From: JAIESQ01 sp964495375
GTDB lineage: Bacteria; Planctomycetota; Planctomycetia; Pirellulales; JAEUIK01
Direction: 5' to 3'
Assembly (NCBI GenBank): GCA_964495375.1
Contig: CAZBWM010000036.1
Location: 1 to 64,000 of the forward strand
Length of the DNA: 64,000 bases
Shown here: one piece after another, positions 36,105 through 44,432 of the stretch
Numbering within the stretch: the stretch's first letter is position 1
Layout: every line of letters starts with the position of its first letter
Position numbers and translations under genes: made by a program
The notes under the pieces: model-generated
What the model was told of the DNA's origin: nothing
Databases searched by the model: none
What the model saw: only the letters and a program-made list of their open reading frames with translations

Positions 36105-36509
36105 CCCCCGCTGTCCGCCGGGCATTCCGTCCGGCGAGCGTGCGGTACCTTACAGGCCCGACGGGCGCTGTCGCCGAGTTTCTGCCCCGCTCGCGACGCG
36201 CTCGCCGGGCCCTGTTATGCGCGGATCGGCCGCTTATCGTTTATCGGGAACGCTTCCGCAGTTTGCGACTTCCGTATCGACGGTTCTGCTTTTGTAGCTC
36301 CGCGACTTGATCGGCCGTCTTGACGCATGCAGTTCCCGCGTCGTCGCGGCCCTGCCAGGTTGTGTGCCGGCCGGTTCACCGCGCCGCACAGAGAGCGTTA
36401 GCCGCCTTGCGTTGAGCGATTGCGCGCAGCAAAAACGGGTAGTCTCCCTTGCGAGAGACCACCCGTTTCGATTTGGGCGACAGGTTGTGCGGCGCCAATT
36501 CCAAGTGCG
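36105..36509. other. Convergent intergenic region
   Basis: No gene is supported between the lipoprotein (+) and the DUF1328 gene (-). The main feature is the hairpin listed separately. Confidence 0.5.
36433..36468. terminator. Bidirectional terminator-like hairpin
   Basis: AAACGGGT pairs with ACCCGTTT, and an inner GTCTC pairs with GAGAC, with an 8-nt loop. The A-rich left flank and T-containing right flank suit termination on either strand. It lies between convergent genes. Confidence 0.6.
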
Positions 36510-36683
36510 TTACGGCAGCGGGCGGCGACCAAATCCACCGCTCACCAGGCTGATGATGAACAGGATCAGAAACACGAAGAACAGAATCTGCGCGATCGAG
36601 GACGCGGCGGCATACACCCCGGTGAAGCCCAGCACGCCTGCGATCAACGCGATCACCAAGAACAGGATCGACCAGTACAACAT
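36510..36683 (-). CDS. DUF1328/YtjA-type small membrane protein (57 aa)
   Basis: A 57-residue protein with two transmembrane helices: MLYWSILFLVIALIAGVLGFTG and SSIAQILFFVFLILFIISLV, ending in GGFGRRPLP. This matches the short DUF1328 family, found in many stress regulons. GGGAG is 7-8 bp before this ATG, so the longer frame upstream is not used. A near-perfect sigma-54 site lies about 115 bp upstream. Confidence 0.88.
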   Translation of the reverse strand: MLYWSILFLVIALIAGVLGFTGVYAAASSIAQILFFVFLILFIISLVSGGFGRRPLP

Positions 36684-36795
36684 GACTTTTCTCCCTCGCT
36701 GGCAGGAACTCGACATTCACGGTCGCCGCCGGCGCAACAAGGCTCGGCAAAAAAACTGCGACGCGCAAGCGATTCCGCGCGACGTTTAAGGGAAA

Positions 36796-36811
36796 TGCAC
36801 TTGTCGTGCCA
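36796..36811 (-). promoter_or_regulatory. Candidate sigma-54 promoter of the DUF1328 gene
   Basis: Minus strand: TGGCACG-ACAA-GTGCA. The -24 element is perfect and the -12 element has one mismatch. Predicted leader about 100 nt, nearly the same as for the DUF883 operon. Confidence 0.65.
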
Positions 36812-36858
36812 CGCGTTGCCAGCTCGCGAAGTTTGCGGGTCGCGAAGAAATACGGCTG

Positions 36859-38154
36859 TTAAGCGGCCGTATCGCCGGTGATCGCACCATCATTATCCGC
36901 GGCAAGAATTTCGGCCGCAGCATGTGGTGCCGGCGCGACCACTTTGTTCGGCGGCAAGTCGATATCCGGCAACAGCGCCTCGCTCTCGTGCGCCAGACTC
37001 TCGAGACGTGAGTAGAGATTGGCCAACTCAGGTGGCGCTTCGATCGTCGCGAGCGCCGCGCGCACGGCCTGCAGTCGATCGTCGACGGTGACCTTCCTGT
37101 CCTCGATGCCTGCCGAAACCGGGTAGCTCCGATAGGTGAGCTGCCCCAGCAAGATTTGCACGGCCCCCGCGAGCGGTGGGCCCAACAGCATGCCAGCCAA
37201 ACCGAACTGCTCGGCCATCGCCAACACGACGACCGCCACGAGTAGCCCGTTGTACCGCCGACGATTGAACAGCCGCGGCTCGATCAACCATTCCATCAGC
37301 ACGAACACGGCGATCGTGTAGCCGATCGCTCCCCCGGCGGTCAGCCACCAGGTTTCTCCCTCCGCGACGACGGCCGAAGGAATGGTCAGCACCATCAGCC
37401 CCGCCACGGCAAAGAAAACACCGACCCAGGGTAGCAACCATGTCAGACCGGCCACGAGCGCCGCTAAGGCCGGATAACGCAACCCAATCGCCCAGTAGCC
37501 GAGCCCTAGTAACCAGCCAGCGCAGACCACCTGCACGACCTCGCTGCGTAGGTAGCTACCGACTTCAGACTCGATATTTCGCCACAGGTCTCGCGTCCAG
37601 GCTCGTTCGCCCGCCGGCAACAGCGACAGCCAGAGCCGCTCGAAATGGACTCGATCGACCGACCAATAAATGCTGATGACCAGCACGACAATCAGGTTGA
37701 TGACCGCGCCAAACAGGCCGAACGTCATGCCGACCGCCCCTTGGAACACGGCGTGCCCCCGGCCGTCGGTCAGCGCGGCGTACAGCTCGTCGGGGGGCAG
37801 TAATTGCCGGGCGATCGCTTTGCGCACGGGGTCGTTCAGGCTTGGCCAGGTGGTCGTCACGTGCTCGTAAGCGAGCACCAGGTCGTCGGCTGCTTGCTGC
37901 ACTTCGCCCACGAGCCGCCCCCCCGCGGTGACGATCATGGTGACCAGCACAAACAGCATCAGCACGTAGGCAGCAGCCAGCGCCAACGATCGCGGCACTC
38001 CGCGCCGCGCCACTTCGTCGACCACGGGCCGCATGGCGGCGGCCACGGCCAGCGAGAGGAGAAAAATCAGCACTGCTTCGTGCAGCATCCAGAGCATCAG
38101 CAGCCCGACAAGGGTTGCCACGACGACGGCAGTAGCCAGCGCCAACCGCTTCAT
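36859..38154 (-). CDS. AI-2E/PerM-family transporter, copy 1
   Basis: A 431-residue protein with about eight hydrophobic helices (for example ALVAGLTWLLPWVGVFFAVAGL and AMAEQFGLAGMLLGPPLAGAVQILL), characteristic of the AI-2E/TqsA/PerM family. Members have been proposed as quorum-signal exporters or as ion:proton antiporters. A hydrophilic tail of about 80 residues (RKVTVDDRLQAVRAALATIE) is added. Its ATG overlaps the stop of the upstream paralogue by 4 bp (ATGA), so the two are translationally coupled and might form a heteromer. Confidence 0.88.
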   Translation of the reverse strand: MKRLALATAVVVATLVGLLMLWMLHEAVLIFLLSLAVAAAMRPVVDEVARRGVPRSLALAAAYVLMLFVLVTMIVTAGGRLVGEVQQAADDLVLAYEHVTTTWPSLNDPVRKAIARQLLPPDELYAALTDGRGHAVFQGAVGMTFGLFGAVINLIVVLVISIYWSVDRVHFERLWLSLLPAGERAWTRDLWRNIESEVGSYLRSEVVQVVCAGWLLGLGYWAIGLRYPALAALVAGLTWLLPWVGVFFAVAGLMVLTIPSAVVAEGETWWLTAGGAIGYTIAVFVLMEWLIEPRLFNRRRYNGLLVAVVVLAMAEQFGLAGMLLGPPLAGAVQILLGQLTYRSYPVSAGIEDRKVTVDDRLQAVRAALATIEAPPELANLYSRLESLAHESEALLPDIDLPPNKVVAPAPHAAAEILAADNDGAITGDTAA

Positions 38155-39431
38155 GAGGATGCCTCGCTTGCCAGCACTGCCTCGCGCTCGTCGGCCAGCG
38201 CCACGTCCAGATCGTGCGCTAGGGCCTCGATTCCCTCTTCAATCGAGTCGTTGCGGCTCGACGCGGCATCCGACTTATTGCGCGCATAAAGTCGCAAATC
38301 TTGCACGAGTTGCTGCAACTGATAACGCAGCTTGCTCCCGGCATCTCGGGCAACCACGCGCGGCGGCTCGAGCGCCTCGCGGCTCAGCAAGAAGCGATTC
38401 AAGAGCAATTGAATGATGGCGGCCAGTGGAATCGCCAATACCGCGCCGGCAATGCCCAGCAGCGATCCAAACCCAGCAATCGCCAACAACGTGACTAGAC
38501 CATTCACCCCCACGGCCCGGTCCATCACCCTCGGGACCAGCACGTAGTTCTCCAACTGTTGAATGACCACGGCCGCGGTCAGGACCCACACGAGCTTGCC
38601 AGGGCTGACCGACAGCGCCACGACGGCCGCCGGCAAGGCCCCCAGCGCCGGGCCAAAGATCGGCACCGCCTCGAGCACTCCGGCCGTGGCCGCCAGCGCC
38701 AGCGGCGATGGCAGCCCAATCAGCCAGAAGGCCACGAGACTCATCACCCCCACCACCAGGCACAAAATGCCCTGCCCGCGGACATAGGCGCCGACCTTGG
38801 CTTGCATCCCTTCGAGGATCTCGCGCACGGCATCTCGCCGCTCCGGCGCGCAAGCCAGCAGCGTCGCTCGCAACGTCCGCTCGCTCAAGAGCGACCAATA
38901 GAAACTCAACAGCAGCGTGGCCATCGTGGCGAACAACCCGCGTGCCACCAAACCGCTGTAGTTGAGCGCCTGGGCAGCCGTTTCCACGGCACCGCCGGCC
39001 ACATCTTCGCGACGCATTAAATCGGGAAGCGTGGCGGGAATCCGCTGCAGCAAGCGAGAAAACCGGGGACTTGCGGCCTGCAACAATTGTTCGCGGGCAG
39101 CCGTGTAAGTTTTTGGCAAACCATCGATCATGCCGCCCACTTGTTCGGTCAGGGGTGGCACCAGGGCGAACGTGGCTGCCACTCCTCCCAGCAACAGCGA
39201 GAAATACAAGAGCGCCACGGCCGACGTGCGCGACAGCCGCAACCGCATCAGCGCCGTCACCACTGGCTCGAGCGCCGTCGCGATGACGATGCCGGCGAAC
39301 AAATAAAAGATCACCGAGCGGCAAACGTAGGCCAGTCCGAACGCGCCCACCACGCCCACGACGACCAGAGTTCCGCCAATCACTTGCGCGACAAAGCCGC
39401 GGCTATCGCTCTGAACGTCTTCCTCCGGCAT
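38151..39431 (-). CDS. AI-2E/PerM-family transporter, copy 2
   Basis: A 426-residue member of the same family, with segments LFAGIVIATALEPVVTALMRL, GLPSPLALAATAGVLEAVPIFGPALGALPAAVVAL and LLAIAGFGSLLGIAGAVLAIPLAAIIQLLL. AAGGA stands before the chosen ATG (MPEEDVQSD); a longer upstream frame lacks family features. A hydrophilic C-terminal tail of about 70 residues ends in a 4-bp overlap with copy 1. It follows the holin-like and DUF883-like genes on the same strand. Confidence 0.88.
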   Translation of the reverse strand: MPEEDVQSDSRGFVAQVIGGTLVVVGVVGAFGLAYVCRSVIFYLFAGIVIATALEPVVTALMRLRLSRTSAVALLYFSLLLGGVAATFALVPPLTEQVGGMIDGLPKTYTAAREQLLQAASPRFSRLLQRIPATLPDLMRREDVAGGAVETAAQALNYSGLVARGLFATMATLLLSFYWSLLSERTLRATLLACAPERRDAVREILEGMQAKVGAYVRGQGILCLVVGVMSLVAFWLIGLPSPLALAATAGVLEAVPIFGPALGALPAAVVALSVSPGKLVWVLTAAVVIQQLENYVLVPRVMDRAVGVNGLVTLLAIAGFGSLLGIAGAVLAIPLAAIIQLLLNRFLLSREALEPPRVVARDAGSKLRYQLQQLVQDLRLYARNKSDAASSRNDSIEEGIEALAHDLDVALADEREAVLASEASS

Positions 39432-39575
39432 GCGGCGATCCTTCGGCAGTTCAAAGGCGGATGCGAAGACTGTTCGACCCGCGGTCGGCAATGCTGCCGC
39501 CGCGCACGGAGCTGCGGAGTTACCCAGTTCGCGAACTAGGGTCGCTCTGGCGCCGAGCTTGTTACTCAACCGAAT

Positions 39576-40058
39576 TTACGCTTCGGTCGATCTTGGGCGG
39601 CTACCAGCTTGTAGCCACTGCACCACCAGCGGCATCGCGAAGCGCACCAGCGCGCCCAGCAACTGCGACAGTATAACGAACACCCCGGTCGTGGGGGCAC
39701 TCGTGGGGGCAGCCGTAACGGGGCTCGATGGCGGACAGGCTGCCGGGCCTGCCGCCGAGCCCCTTGAGAATGCCACATGTGCCGAGGCTGGAGGCCGTTG
39801 TCTACCCGCCAAGGCCAGGTTCCCCGTCACCAGCCCCAACCCCGCGGCCAGACCGACCGCCTGCCAGGGGTGACGGCGAGTGAACGCCCGCAGATCAAGC
39901 GCCGCGACCAGATCGCTCGGCACCTGGGCCAGTGCTTCGCGTATCGCCAGCTCGGCCGCGGCCATTTCGCGGGCGAGCAAATCCGCCTCAGTTCGGCAAT
40001 TGGCTGCCATCGACTCTGGTTCCGAAGCGCTGTCGCTGAAGCTCGCGGCGTTGCTCAT
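39576..40058 (-). CDS. Membrane-associated hypothetical protein of the DUF883/YqjD neighbourhood
   Basis: A 160-residue protein. The N-terminal half is helical (LLAREMAAAELAIREALAQVPSDLVAALDLRAF), then HPWQAVGLAAGLGLVTGNLAL, a helix like the membrane anchors of ElaB/YqjD proteins. A Pro/Ala/Ser linker and a second hydrophobic segment (FVILSQLLGALVRFAMPLVV) follow. The start overlaps the 3' end of the holin-like gene by about 70 bp, supporting operon membership. No enzymatic motif is seen. Confidence 0.65.
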   Translation of the reverse strand: MSNAASFSDSASEPESMAANCRTEADLLAREMAAAELAIREALAQVPSDLVAALDLRAFTRRHPWQAVGLAAGLGLVTGNLALAGRQRPPASAHVAFSRGSAAGPAACPPSSPVTAAPTSAPTTGVFVILSQLLGALVRFAMPLVVQWLQAGSRPRSTEA

Positions 40059-40557
40059 ATTTTTCTCGTAGTTGCTGAAGATTACGCCGTGCCGACCATT
40101 TGGCGCTCACCAGGCAGACGCTCGCCGCCAGTAGCAAAATGCCCCCGCCGACGCCCAGTTGCCCTACCCACAGGCGATCCCCGACGGCGGCCGCCAACGC
40201 ATGCGCCAGGCCACTTAACGTGAGCACGATGGCCGCGATCAACACCGTTACCAAGAGCAGCCCGGCGACGAATAGTCCGACGACACGTGCCACCACTCCG
40301 CGAACTCGCGCGCGAATCAGGTCGGCACGAGCCGCGGAATAGTGGGAGAAAAGCTCCCTCAGTAATTCAAAATCTCGGAGCAACGGTTGCCACGGTTCCG
40401 AGGCTTCGGCTGCTCCGTCCTGGGTGGGCCCAGCTTTCGGTGCAGTGCTTCCGTGGACCGCTGTCCGCTCGGTCGCGGACTCCTCGGCGCCCGATGTGGA
40501 GACCGGGTGGGCCGAGTAATGTCCGCGACCATTGGTCTGCTTTTCGGGATCGATCAT
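39988..40557 (-). CDS. Phage-holin-like (holin-X / YqjE, DUF1469) membrane protein
   Basis: A 189-residue protein. After a roughly 60-residue hydrophilic start, an amphipathic helix (LLRDFELLRELFSHYSAARADLIRARVRG) precedes two transmembrane helices (VVGLFVAGLLLVTVLIAAIVL and VGGGILLLAASVCLV) and a basic coil (SARRNLQQLREKYEQRRELQRQ). This is the layout of YqjE/holin-X proteins, which sit beside YqjD-like DUF883 proteins, as here. Its ATG overlaps the stop of the DUF883-like gene by 4 bp. Confidence 0.82.
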   Translation of the reverse strand: MIDPEKQTNGRGHYSAHPVSTSGAEESATERTAVHGSTAPKAGPTQDGAAEASEPWQPLLRDFELLRELFSHYSAARADLIRARVRGVVARVVGLFVAGLLLVTVLIAAIVLTLSGLAHALAAAVGDRLWVGQLGVGGGILLLAASVCLVSAKWSARRNLQQLREKYEQRRELQRQRFGTRVDGSQLPN

Positions 40558-40979
40558 GAGCGGCGTCGCAGCAAGAGGCCAATCGCCAAGCCCACACCGG
40601 CGGCAATCGCGACACTCCGCATCGGCATGGCTCGAATCCGTCCCTCGAGCGTGTCACTGACGTCGTGAAGGCGGGCCCTTCCCGCCTCGATCGCCGATTC
40701 GGCTCGTTCGCGCAGTTCTTCCGCGGATGCGTAGACCGTGTCTCGAGCCACGTGGCCTAGTTCGGACAAACCTTCGCGAACTTCGTCGAGCCGATCCTGC
40801 GCGGCCTCGGCAACATTCTCGGCCGCGTCGCGGAGGTTCTCGCCTGCTTCTTCACCACGTCGTGCCGCATTTCGCAACCCCTCGCTGACACTCGCGACCC
40901 CTTCCTCCGCCGCATCTTGCGCAGCGTCCAAGTGATTGCGGGCGGCTCGCATGTTGTGATTCCTGCTTGAATTGGGCAT
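40554..40979 (-). CDS. DUF883/ElaB/YqjD-like membrane-anchored coiled-coil protein
   Basis: A 141-residue protein. A long Ala/Glu/Arg-rich amphipathic helix (AAQDAAEEGVASVSEGLRNAARRGEEAGENLRDAAENV) precedes a C-terminal membrane anchor (MRSVAIAAGVGLAIGLLLRRRS). E. coli YqjD and ElaB have the same layout and associate with ribosomes and the inner membrane in stationary phase. AAGGAG is 8 bp before the ATG. It is the first gene of a five-gene minus-strand operon with overlapping ends and is preceded by a very good sigma-54 site. Confidence 0.85.
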   Translation of the reverse strand: MPNSSRNHNMRAARNHLDAAQDAAEEGVASVSEGLRNAARRGEEAGENLRDAAENVAEAAQDRLDEVREGLSELGHVARDTVYASAEELRERAESAIEAGRARLHDVSDTLEGRIRAMPMRSVAIAAGVGLAIGLLLRRRS

Positions 40980-41093
40980 CGCCACAGCTCCTTGATGACT
41001 GAGGTTTACTAGCTCTGGTTATCTGAATCGATAGTCGGTCGCCGGCACGCGGCTTTACCGTTTAACTACTCCGAGGACATGGGTACCACGAAG

Positions 41094-41109
41094 TGCAGGT
41101 ATCGTGCCA
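41094..41109 (-). promoter_or_regulatory. Candidate sigma-54 promoter of the DUF883-holin-AI-2E operon
   Basis: Minus strand: TGGCACG-ATAC-CTGCA. The -24 element is perfect and the -12 element has a single T-to-C change. Predicted leader about 100 nt. This is among the best matches in the window. Confidence 0.7.
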
Positions 41110-41350
41110 GTTCAGCGCTGTCGAGCATCGCGTCGGAATCGCGAACTTTTCGATTTTGCTGTCGGGTGAGTCTTGGTCGATCGGCGCTCAGCGCGCCTTG
41201 GCGCCAATCAATTGCCAGCCAAGGGCCGTGCGTCAAACTCCTTCGCCCGCAAATCAATCTTGGCAAGCTGCGGTGCCGATTGATCGTTTGCTTTCCAATT
41301 TCGGTGGTCGCAATCGGCAAAACAGTCGCAATCACGGCCCCCAGTGCGGC

Positions 41351-41366
41351 GGGCACGCTGTTTGCC
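41351..41366 (+). promoter_or_regulatory. Candidate sigma-54 promoter of the PRC-barrel gene
   Basis: GGGCACG-CTGT-TTGCC: the inner bases GGCACG and TTGC are perfect and correctly spaced; only the two outermost positions differ from consensus. Predicted leader about 138 nt. Confidence 0.6.
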
Positions 41367-41515
41367 TTTCTAGTTCGTCAGCCTACGGCGCGCTGGCTCG
41401 GTGGCCGGTTCGTGACTGGGCGCAGCAGCTTAACTATTCGCCGAATTCTCGGTGAGCGTCGCTCACTTGTTCGGCTCACTTGTTACGGGGCTTAGAGAGA
41501 AAGGAAGTGTAAACG

Positions 41516-42049
41516 ATGCGAGTCTTCAAACTACTCACAAGCGTGACGGCGCTCTCGTTGGTGACGGGCCTGTGGCTGCAAGCCGCTGAACCCGCCCGGG
41601 AACCAGGTGAAACGCGCGTGCCGGCCGCATCCGCGACGACCGTCCCAGCGACGCGCACCGCCGTCGCCCGACACTATCGACTGAGCAGCCTCACCGGCAT
41701 GCAGGTCCGCAACCCCAGTGGTGAAGAGCTCGGCACCATCGACGATTACGTCATCGACATGGAGACCGGGCGGATTTCGTATGTCGCTTTGTCGTTCGGC
41801 GGCTTTCTCGGTCTGGGGGATAAGCTGTTCGCGATTCCGTTCAACGCCATGACGCTGCACCACGACGCCGACAACAACTACTACTTCGTGCTCGCGGTTC
41901 CCAAGGAAAGCCTGGAAAAGGCGCCCGGCTTTGACAAGGAAAAATGGCCGAACGTTGCCGATCCGAAATGGTCGGAAGATATCGACCGATACTACCGCGA
42001 CCATCTCCCTCGCAAGGTGAGCCAGCGCACGGCGCCTGCGCAGCGGTAG
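41516..42049 (+). CDS. Exported PRC-barrel domain protein
   Basis: A 177-residue protein with a signal peptide (residues 1-24, TSVTALSLVTGLWLQAAE). A PRC-barrel of about 90 residues follows: YRLSSLTGMQVRNPSGEELGTIDDYVIDMETGRISYVALSFGGFLGLGDKLFAIPF. PRC-barrels are small beta domains, best known from RimM and photosynthetic reaction centres. An exported version is typical of stress-linked YdrB-like proteins. AAGGAAG precedes the ATG. It has its own sigma-54-like site and is divergent from the DUF883 operon. Confidence 0.88.
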   Translation: MRVFKLLTSVTALSLVTGLWLQAAEPAREPGETRVPAASATTVPATRTAVARHYRLSSLTGMQVRNPSGEELGTIDDYVIDMETGRISYVALSFGGFLGLGDKLFAIPFNAMTLHHDADNNYYFVLAVPKESLEKAPGFDKEKWPNVADPKWSEDIDRYYRDHLPRKVSQRTAPAQR

Positions 42050-42087
42050 GTGGTCGGCACTTTTCGCGATTGTGTCGCCTCGTCGCC

Positions 42088-42120
42088 GCGGCCCGTCGAC
42101 TCTCGTAGTCGGCGGGCCGC
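42088..42120. terminator. Bidirectional terminator hairpin
   Basis: GCGGCCCGTCGAC pairs with GTCGGCGGGCCGC (one T-G position) around a 7-nt loop, in the gap between the convergent PRC-barrel and response-regulator genes. Confidence 0.7.
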
Positions 42121-42179
42121 TGTATGCGCAGCGCCGCGCTTTCTCGAGGCGGGGCGCGCAGCGGGCCGCCCCGACCTGC

Positions 42180-42629
42180 TTATTCGGTGTGCGGCAGCAC
42201 AACCATCGTCAGCCAAAAATCCTCGATCGCCCTGACCACGCGAATGAACTGCTCGAGATCGACCGGCTTGGTGATGTAGCAGTTGGCGTTCAACTGGTAG
42301 CTGCGTAGCACATCTTCTTCCGATTTCGACGTCGTGAGCACTACGACCGGGATACAGTGCAGTTTTTCGTCGGCCTTGATTTCGGCCAGTACCTCGCGGC
42401 CATCCTTCTTCGGTAGATTGAGATCCAACAGAATCAAATCGGGCCGCGGCGCTTCGGCGTGCGCACCCTCGCGGCGCAGGATCGCCAGCGCCGCTTCGCC
42501 GTCGGGGGCCACAACCAGGTTGTTCTTGACCTTCCCCTCGTGCAGCGCTTCGAGCGTCAAACGCACGTCGCCGGGGTTGTCCTCAATCAAGAGAATCTCG
42601 ACTGCTTTTCCCATCGCCAGCCTGCTCAT
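42180..42629 (-). CDS. Rcp1-type single-domain response regulator
   Basis: A 149-residue stand-alone receiver of the Rcp1 (cyanobacterial phytochrome response regulator) type: EILLIEDNPGDVRLTLEAL, phospho-acceptor Asp in LILLDLNLPKKDGREVL, VVLTTSKSEED and KPVDLEQF. There is no output domain, so it acts by protein contact or as a phosphate shuttle. The ATG (MSRLAMGK) overlaps the stop of the upstream kinase gene by 4 bp, so kinase and regulator are coupled. It is the last gene of the signalling cluster. Confidence 0.9.
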   Translation of the reverse strand: MSRLAMGKAVEILLIEDNPGDVRLTLEALHEGKVKNNLVVAPDGEAALAILRREGAHAEAPRPDLILLDLNLPKKDGREVLAEIKADEKLHCIPVVVLTTSKSEEDVLRSYQLNANCYITKPVDLEQFIRVVRAIEDFWLTMVVLPHTE

Positions 42630-43864
42630 GCCGATGCACCCTGTTGGACCGGCGCCTGAGGGTGGGACTCGTTCTCCTGCCCCACGGCGCGCTGCGGAAT
42701 GGTAAAGAAAAACGTGCTCCCCTCGCCGGGCGTCGACTCGACCCAAATGCGACCGCCGTGCCGCTCGACAATTTTCTTGGCGATCGCTAGCCCCACACCC
42801 GTCCCGGGGAACTGCCCCCAGCCGTGCAGCCGCTTGAAGATCATGAACACGCGCTCGGCGTGTTCCGGGGCAATCCCGATGCCATGATCGCGCACCGAGA
42901 ATTGCCACTCGCCGTCGAGCTGCTGCGCGCCGACATGAATCCGCGGCGTCCCCTCCGGGCAAAACTTGATCGCGTTACCCAGTAGATTCTGAAACAACTG
43001 CATCAACTGCCGGCCGTCGGCCATGATCGCCGGCAGCGGATCGCGCGTGATCACCGCGCCGCGCTCCTCGACGCTGGCTTGCAGGTTGCGCAGAGCATCG
43101 TCAACGACCCTGTCGATGTCGACCGACCCGCAGGCGAGCTCGGCCCGGCCCACGCGCGAGTACGCTAGCAGGTCGTTAATCAGCACCTGCATGCGCCGAG
43201 CGCCATCGACCGCGAATTCGATAAACTCGTCGGCATCCTTATCGAGCTTGTTCTGATAGCGCCGCTTCAGCAGTTGGCAGTAGCTGGCTACCATCCGCAA
43301 CGGCTCTTGTAAGTCGTGCGAAGCAATGTAGGCGAACTGCTCCAATTCGGAGTTCGATCGCGCCAGTTCCTCGGCCCGTTTGCTGAGCGCTTCTTTGGCG
43401 GCATGCTGCTCGGTGACGTCGCGAGCGATGCCTTGCACGCCGACTGCCACGCCATTGCGCACGATCAACTGGCTGTTGACCTCGACGGTCCGGCGCCCGC
43501 CACTCTTGGTGCGGATGTCCAGCTCGTACGGCTGCACCGGTTGATGCTCGAGCTTGCGGCGCGTCATCTCCCGCGCCAGTGCGCGTTGCTCGGGCACCAC
43601 GAGTTGGTCGACCGTCATGGTCAGCAGGTCTTGGAGCGTAAAACCCGTGACCTCGAGCGCCGTGGCATTGGCTGACAGGAACTCGCCGCGGAGATTGTGC
43701 GTGTAGATCAGGTCGTTGGCGTTCTCGACCAGTTCGCGATAGCGCTCTTCGCTCTCGCGCAAATCCTGCTCGGCGCGGCGGCGATCGGCCATCTCGCGCT
43801 CGAAATCTGCGGGTCCACGCCAGGCCAGCTTCGCGCGCACGACTAGTTGCGTCCAAACACTCAT
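42626..43864 (-). CDS. PAS-domain sensor histidine kinase
   Basis: A 412-residue soluble kinase. A short N-terminal coil precedes one PAS domain (about residues 50-165: YRELVENANDLIYTHNLRGEFLSANATALEVTG). A phytochrome-like HisKA box (FAYIASHDLQEPLRMVASY) carries the phospho-acceptor His. The HATPase has NLLGNAIKF, DHGIGI and GTGVGLAIAKKI. It contains no transmembrane helix. The PAS ligand is unknown. Its translationally coupled partner is the Rcp1-type regulator downstream. Confidence 0.92.
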   Translation of the reverse strand: MSVWTQLVVRAKLAWRGPADFEREMADRRRAEQDLRESEERYRELVENANDLIYTHNLRGEFLSANATALEVTGFTLQDLLTMTVDQLVVPEQRALAREMTRRKLEHQPVQPYELDIRTKSGGRRTVEVNSQLIVRNGVAVGVQGIARDVTEQHAAKEALSKRAEELARSNSELEQFAYIASHDLQEPLRMVASYCQLLKRRYQNKLDKDADEFIEFAVDGARRMQVLINDLLAYSRVGRAELACGSVDIDRVVDDALRNLQASVEERGAVITRDPLPAIMADGRQLMQLFQNLLGNAIKFCPEGTPRIHVGAQQLDGEWQFSVRDHGIGIAPEHAERVFMIFKRLHGWGQFPGTGVGLAIAKKIVERHGGRIWVESTPGEGSTFFFTIPQRAVGQENESHPQAPVQQGASA

Positions 43865-43967
43865 CGGCGTCGCGCCTCGTCGCAGTCGGTCGCTGGCCCG
43901 CCCGATGCTAGCCCGCCAGTCACTGTGCAATCATTCACAATGTTCCTCACCGCCCCTGCGCAGAAAC

Positions 43968-44420
43968 TCAGCCAGCAGGCTGCAACAGATGCTCGAGCCA
44001 ATCACGCTTCATTTGCCGGACGACCGCCAGAAATCGCTCCAGATCGACTGGCTTGGTCAAGTAAGCATCGACGGCCAGCTCCTCGGCCCGCAGGTAATCT
44101 TCATGCGCCGCCGAGGCCGTCAGCACGATCACCGGGATCGAACTCAAATCTTCATCGGCCCGAATGTTGGCCAACAGCTCGCGACCATCCATCTTCGGCA
44201 GCGATAAATCGAGTAAGATCAAGTCGGGACGCGGCGCGCGGGCGAACACCCCTCGCCGATGCAGGAACTCGCTCGCCTCTAGTCCGTCGAAGAGCATCGA
44301 CAGTCGATGCGGAACGCGCCCGTCGGCCAACGCCTCGCGCGTGAGCCGCGCATCGCCGAGATTATCTTCGACCAGCAAGATCTCGGCAGGTCGCCCCACC
44401 GCTCGACTACGTGCCATCAT
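43968..44420 (-). CDS. Rcp1-type single-domain response regulator
   Basis: A 150-residue receiver closely resembling the regulator downstream of the kinase: EILLVEDNLGDARLTREAL, phospho-acceptor Asp in LILLDLSLPKMDGRELL, VIVLTASAAHED and LTKPVDLERFLAVV. No output domain is present. Two consecutive ATGs make the start ambiguous by one codon. It lies between the PAS kinase gene and another receiver gene and may take phosphate from either neighbouring kinase. Confidence 0.9.
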   Translation of the reverse strand: MMARSRAVGRPAEILLVEDNLGDARLTREALADGRVPHRLSMLFDGLEASEFLHRRGVFARAPRPDLILLDLSLPKMDGRELLANIRADEDLSSIPVIVLTASAAHEDYLRAEELAVDAYLTKPVDLERFLAVVRQMKRDWLEHLLQPAG

Positions 44421-44432
44421 TGGTCACCTTGC

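Larger units (their letters stand above)
40980..41515. other. Divergent regulatory region between the DUF883 operon and the PRC-barrel gene
   Basis: 536 bp without a supported gene. Two sigma-54-like sites point outward, separated by about 240 bp that could hold shared activator sites. Palindromic TTGGCGCCAA (about 41209-41218) and AATCG...CGATT (about 41138-41156) lie in that spacer; neither is proven to be an operator. Confidence 0.5.
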
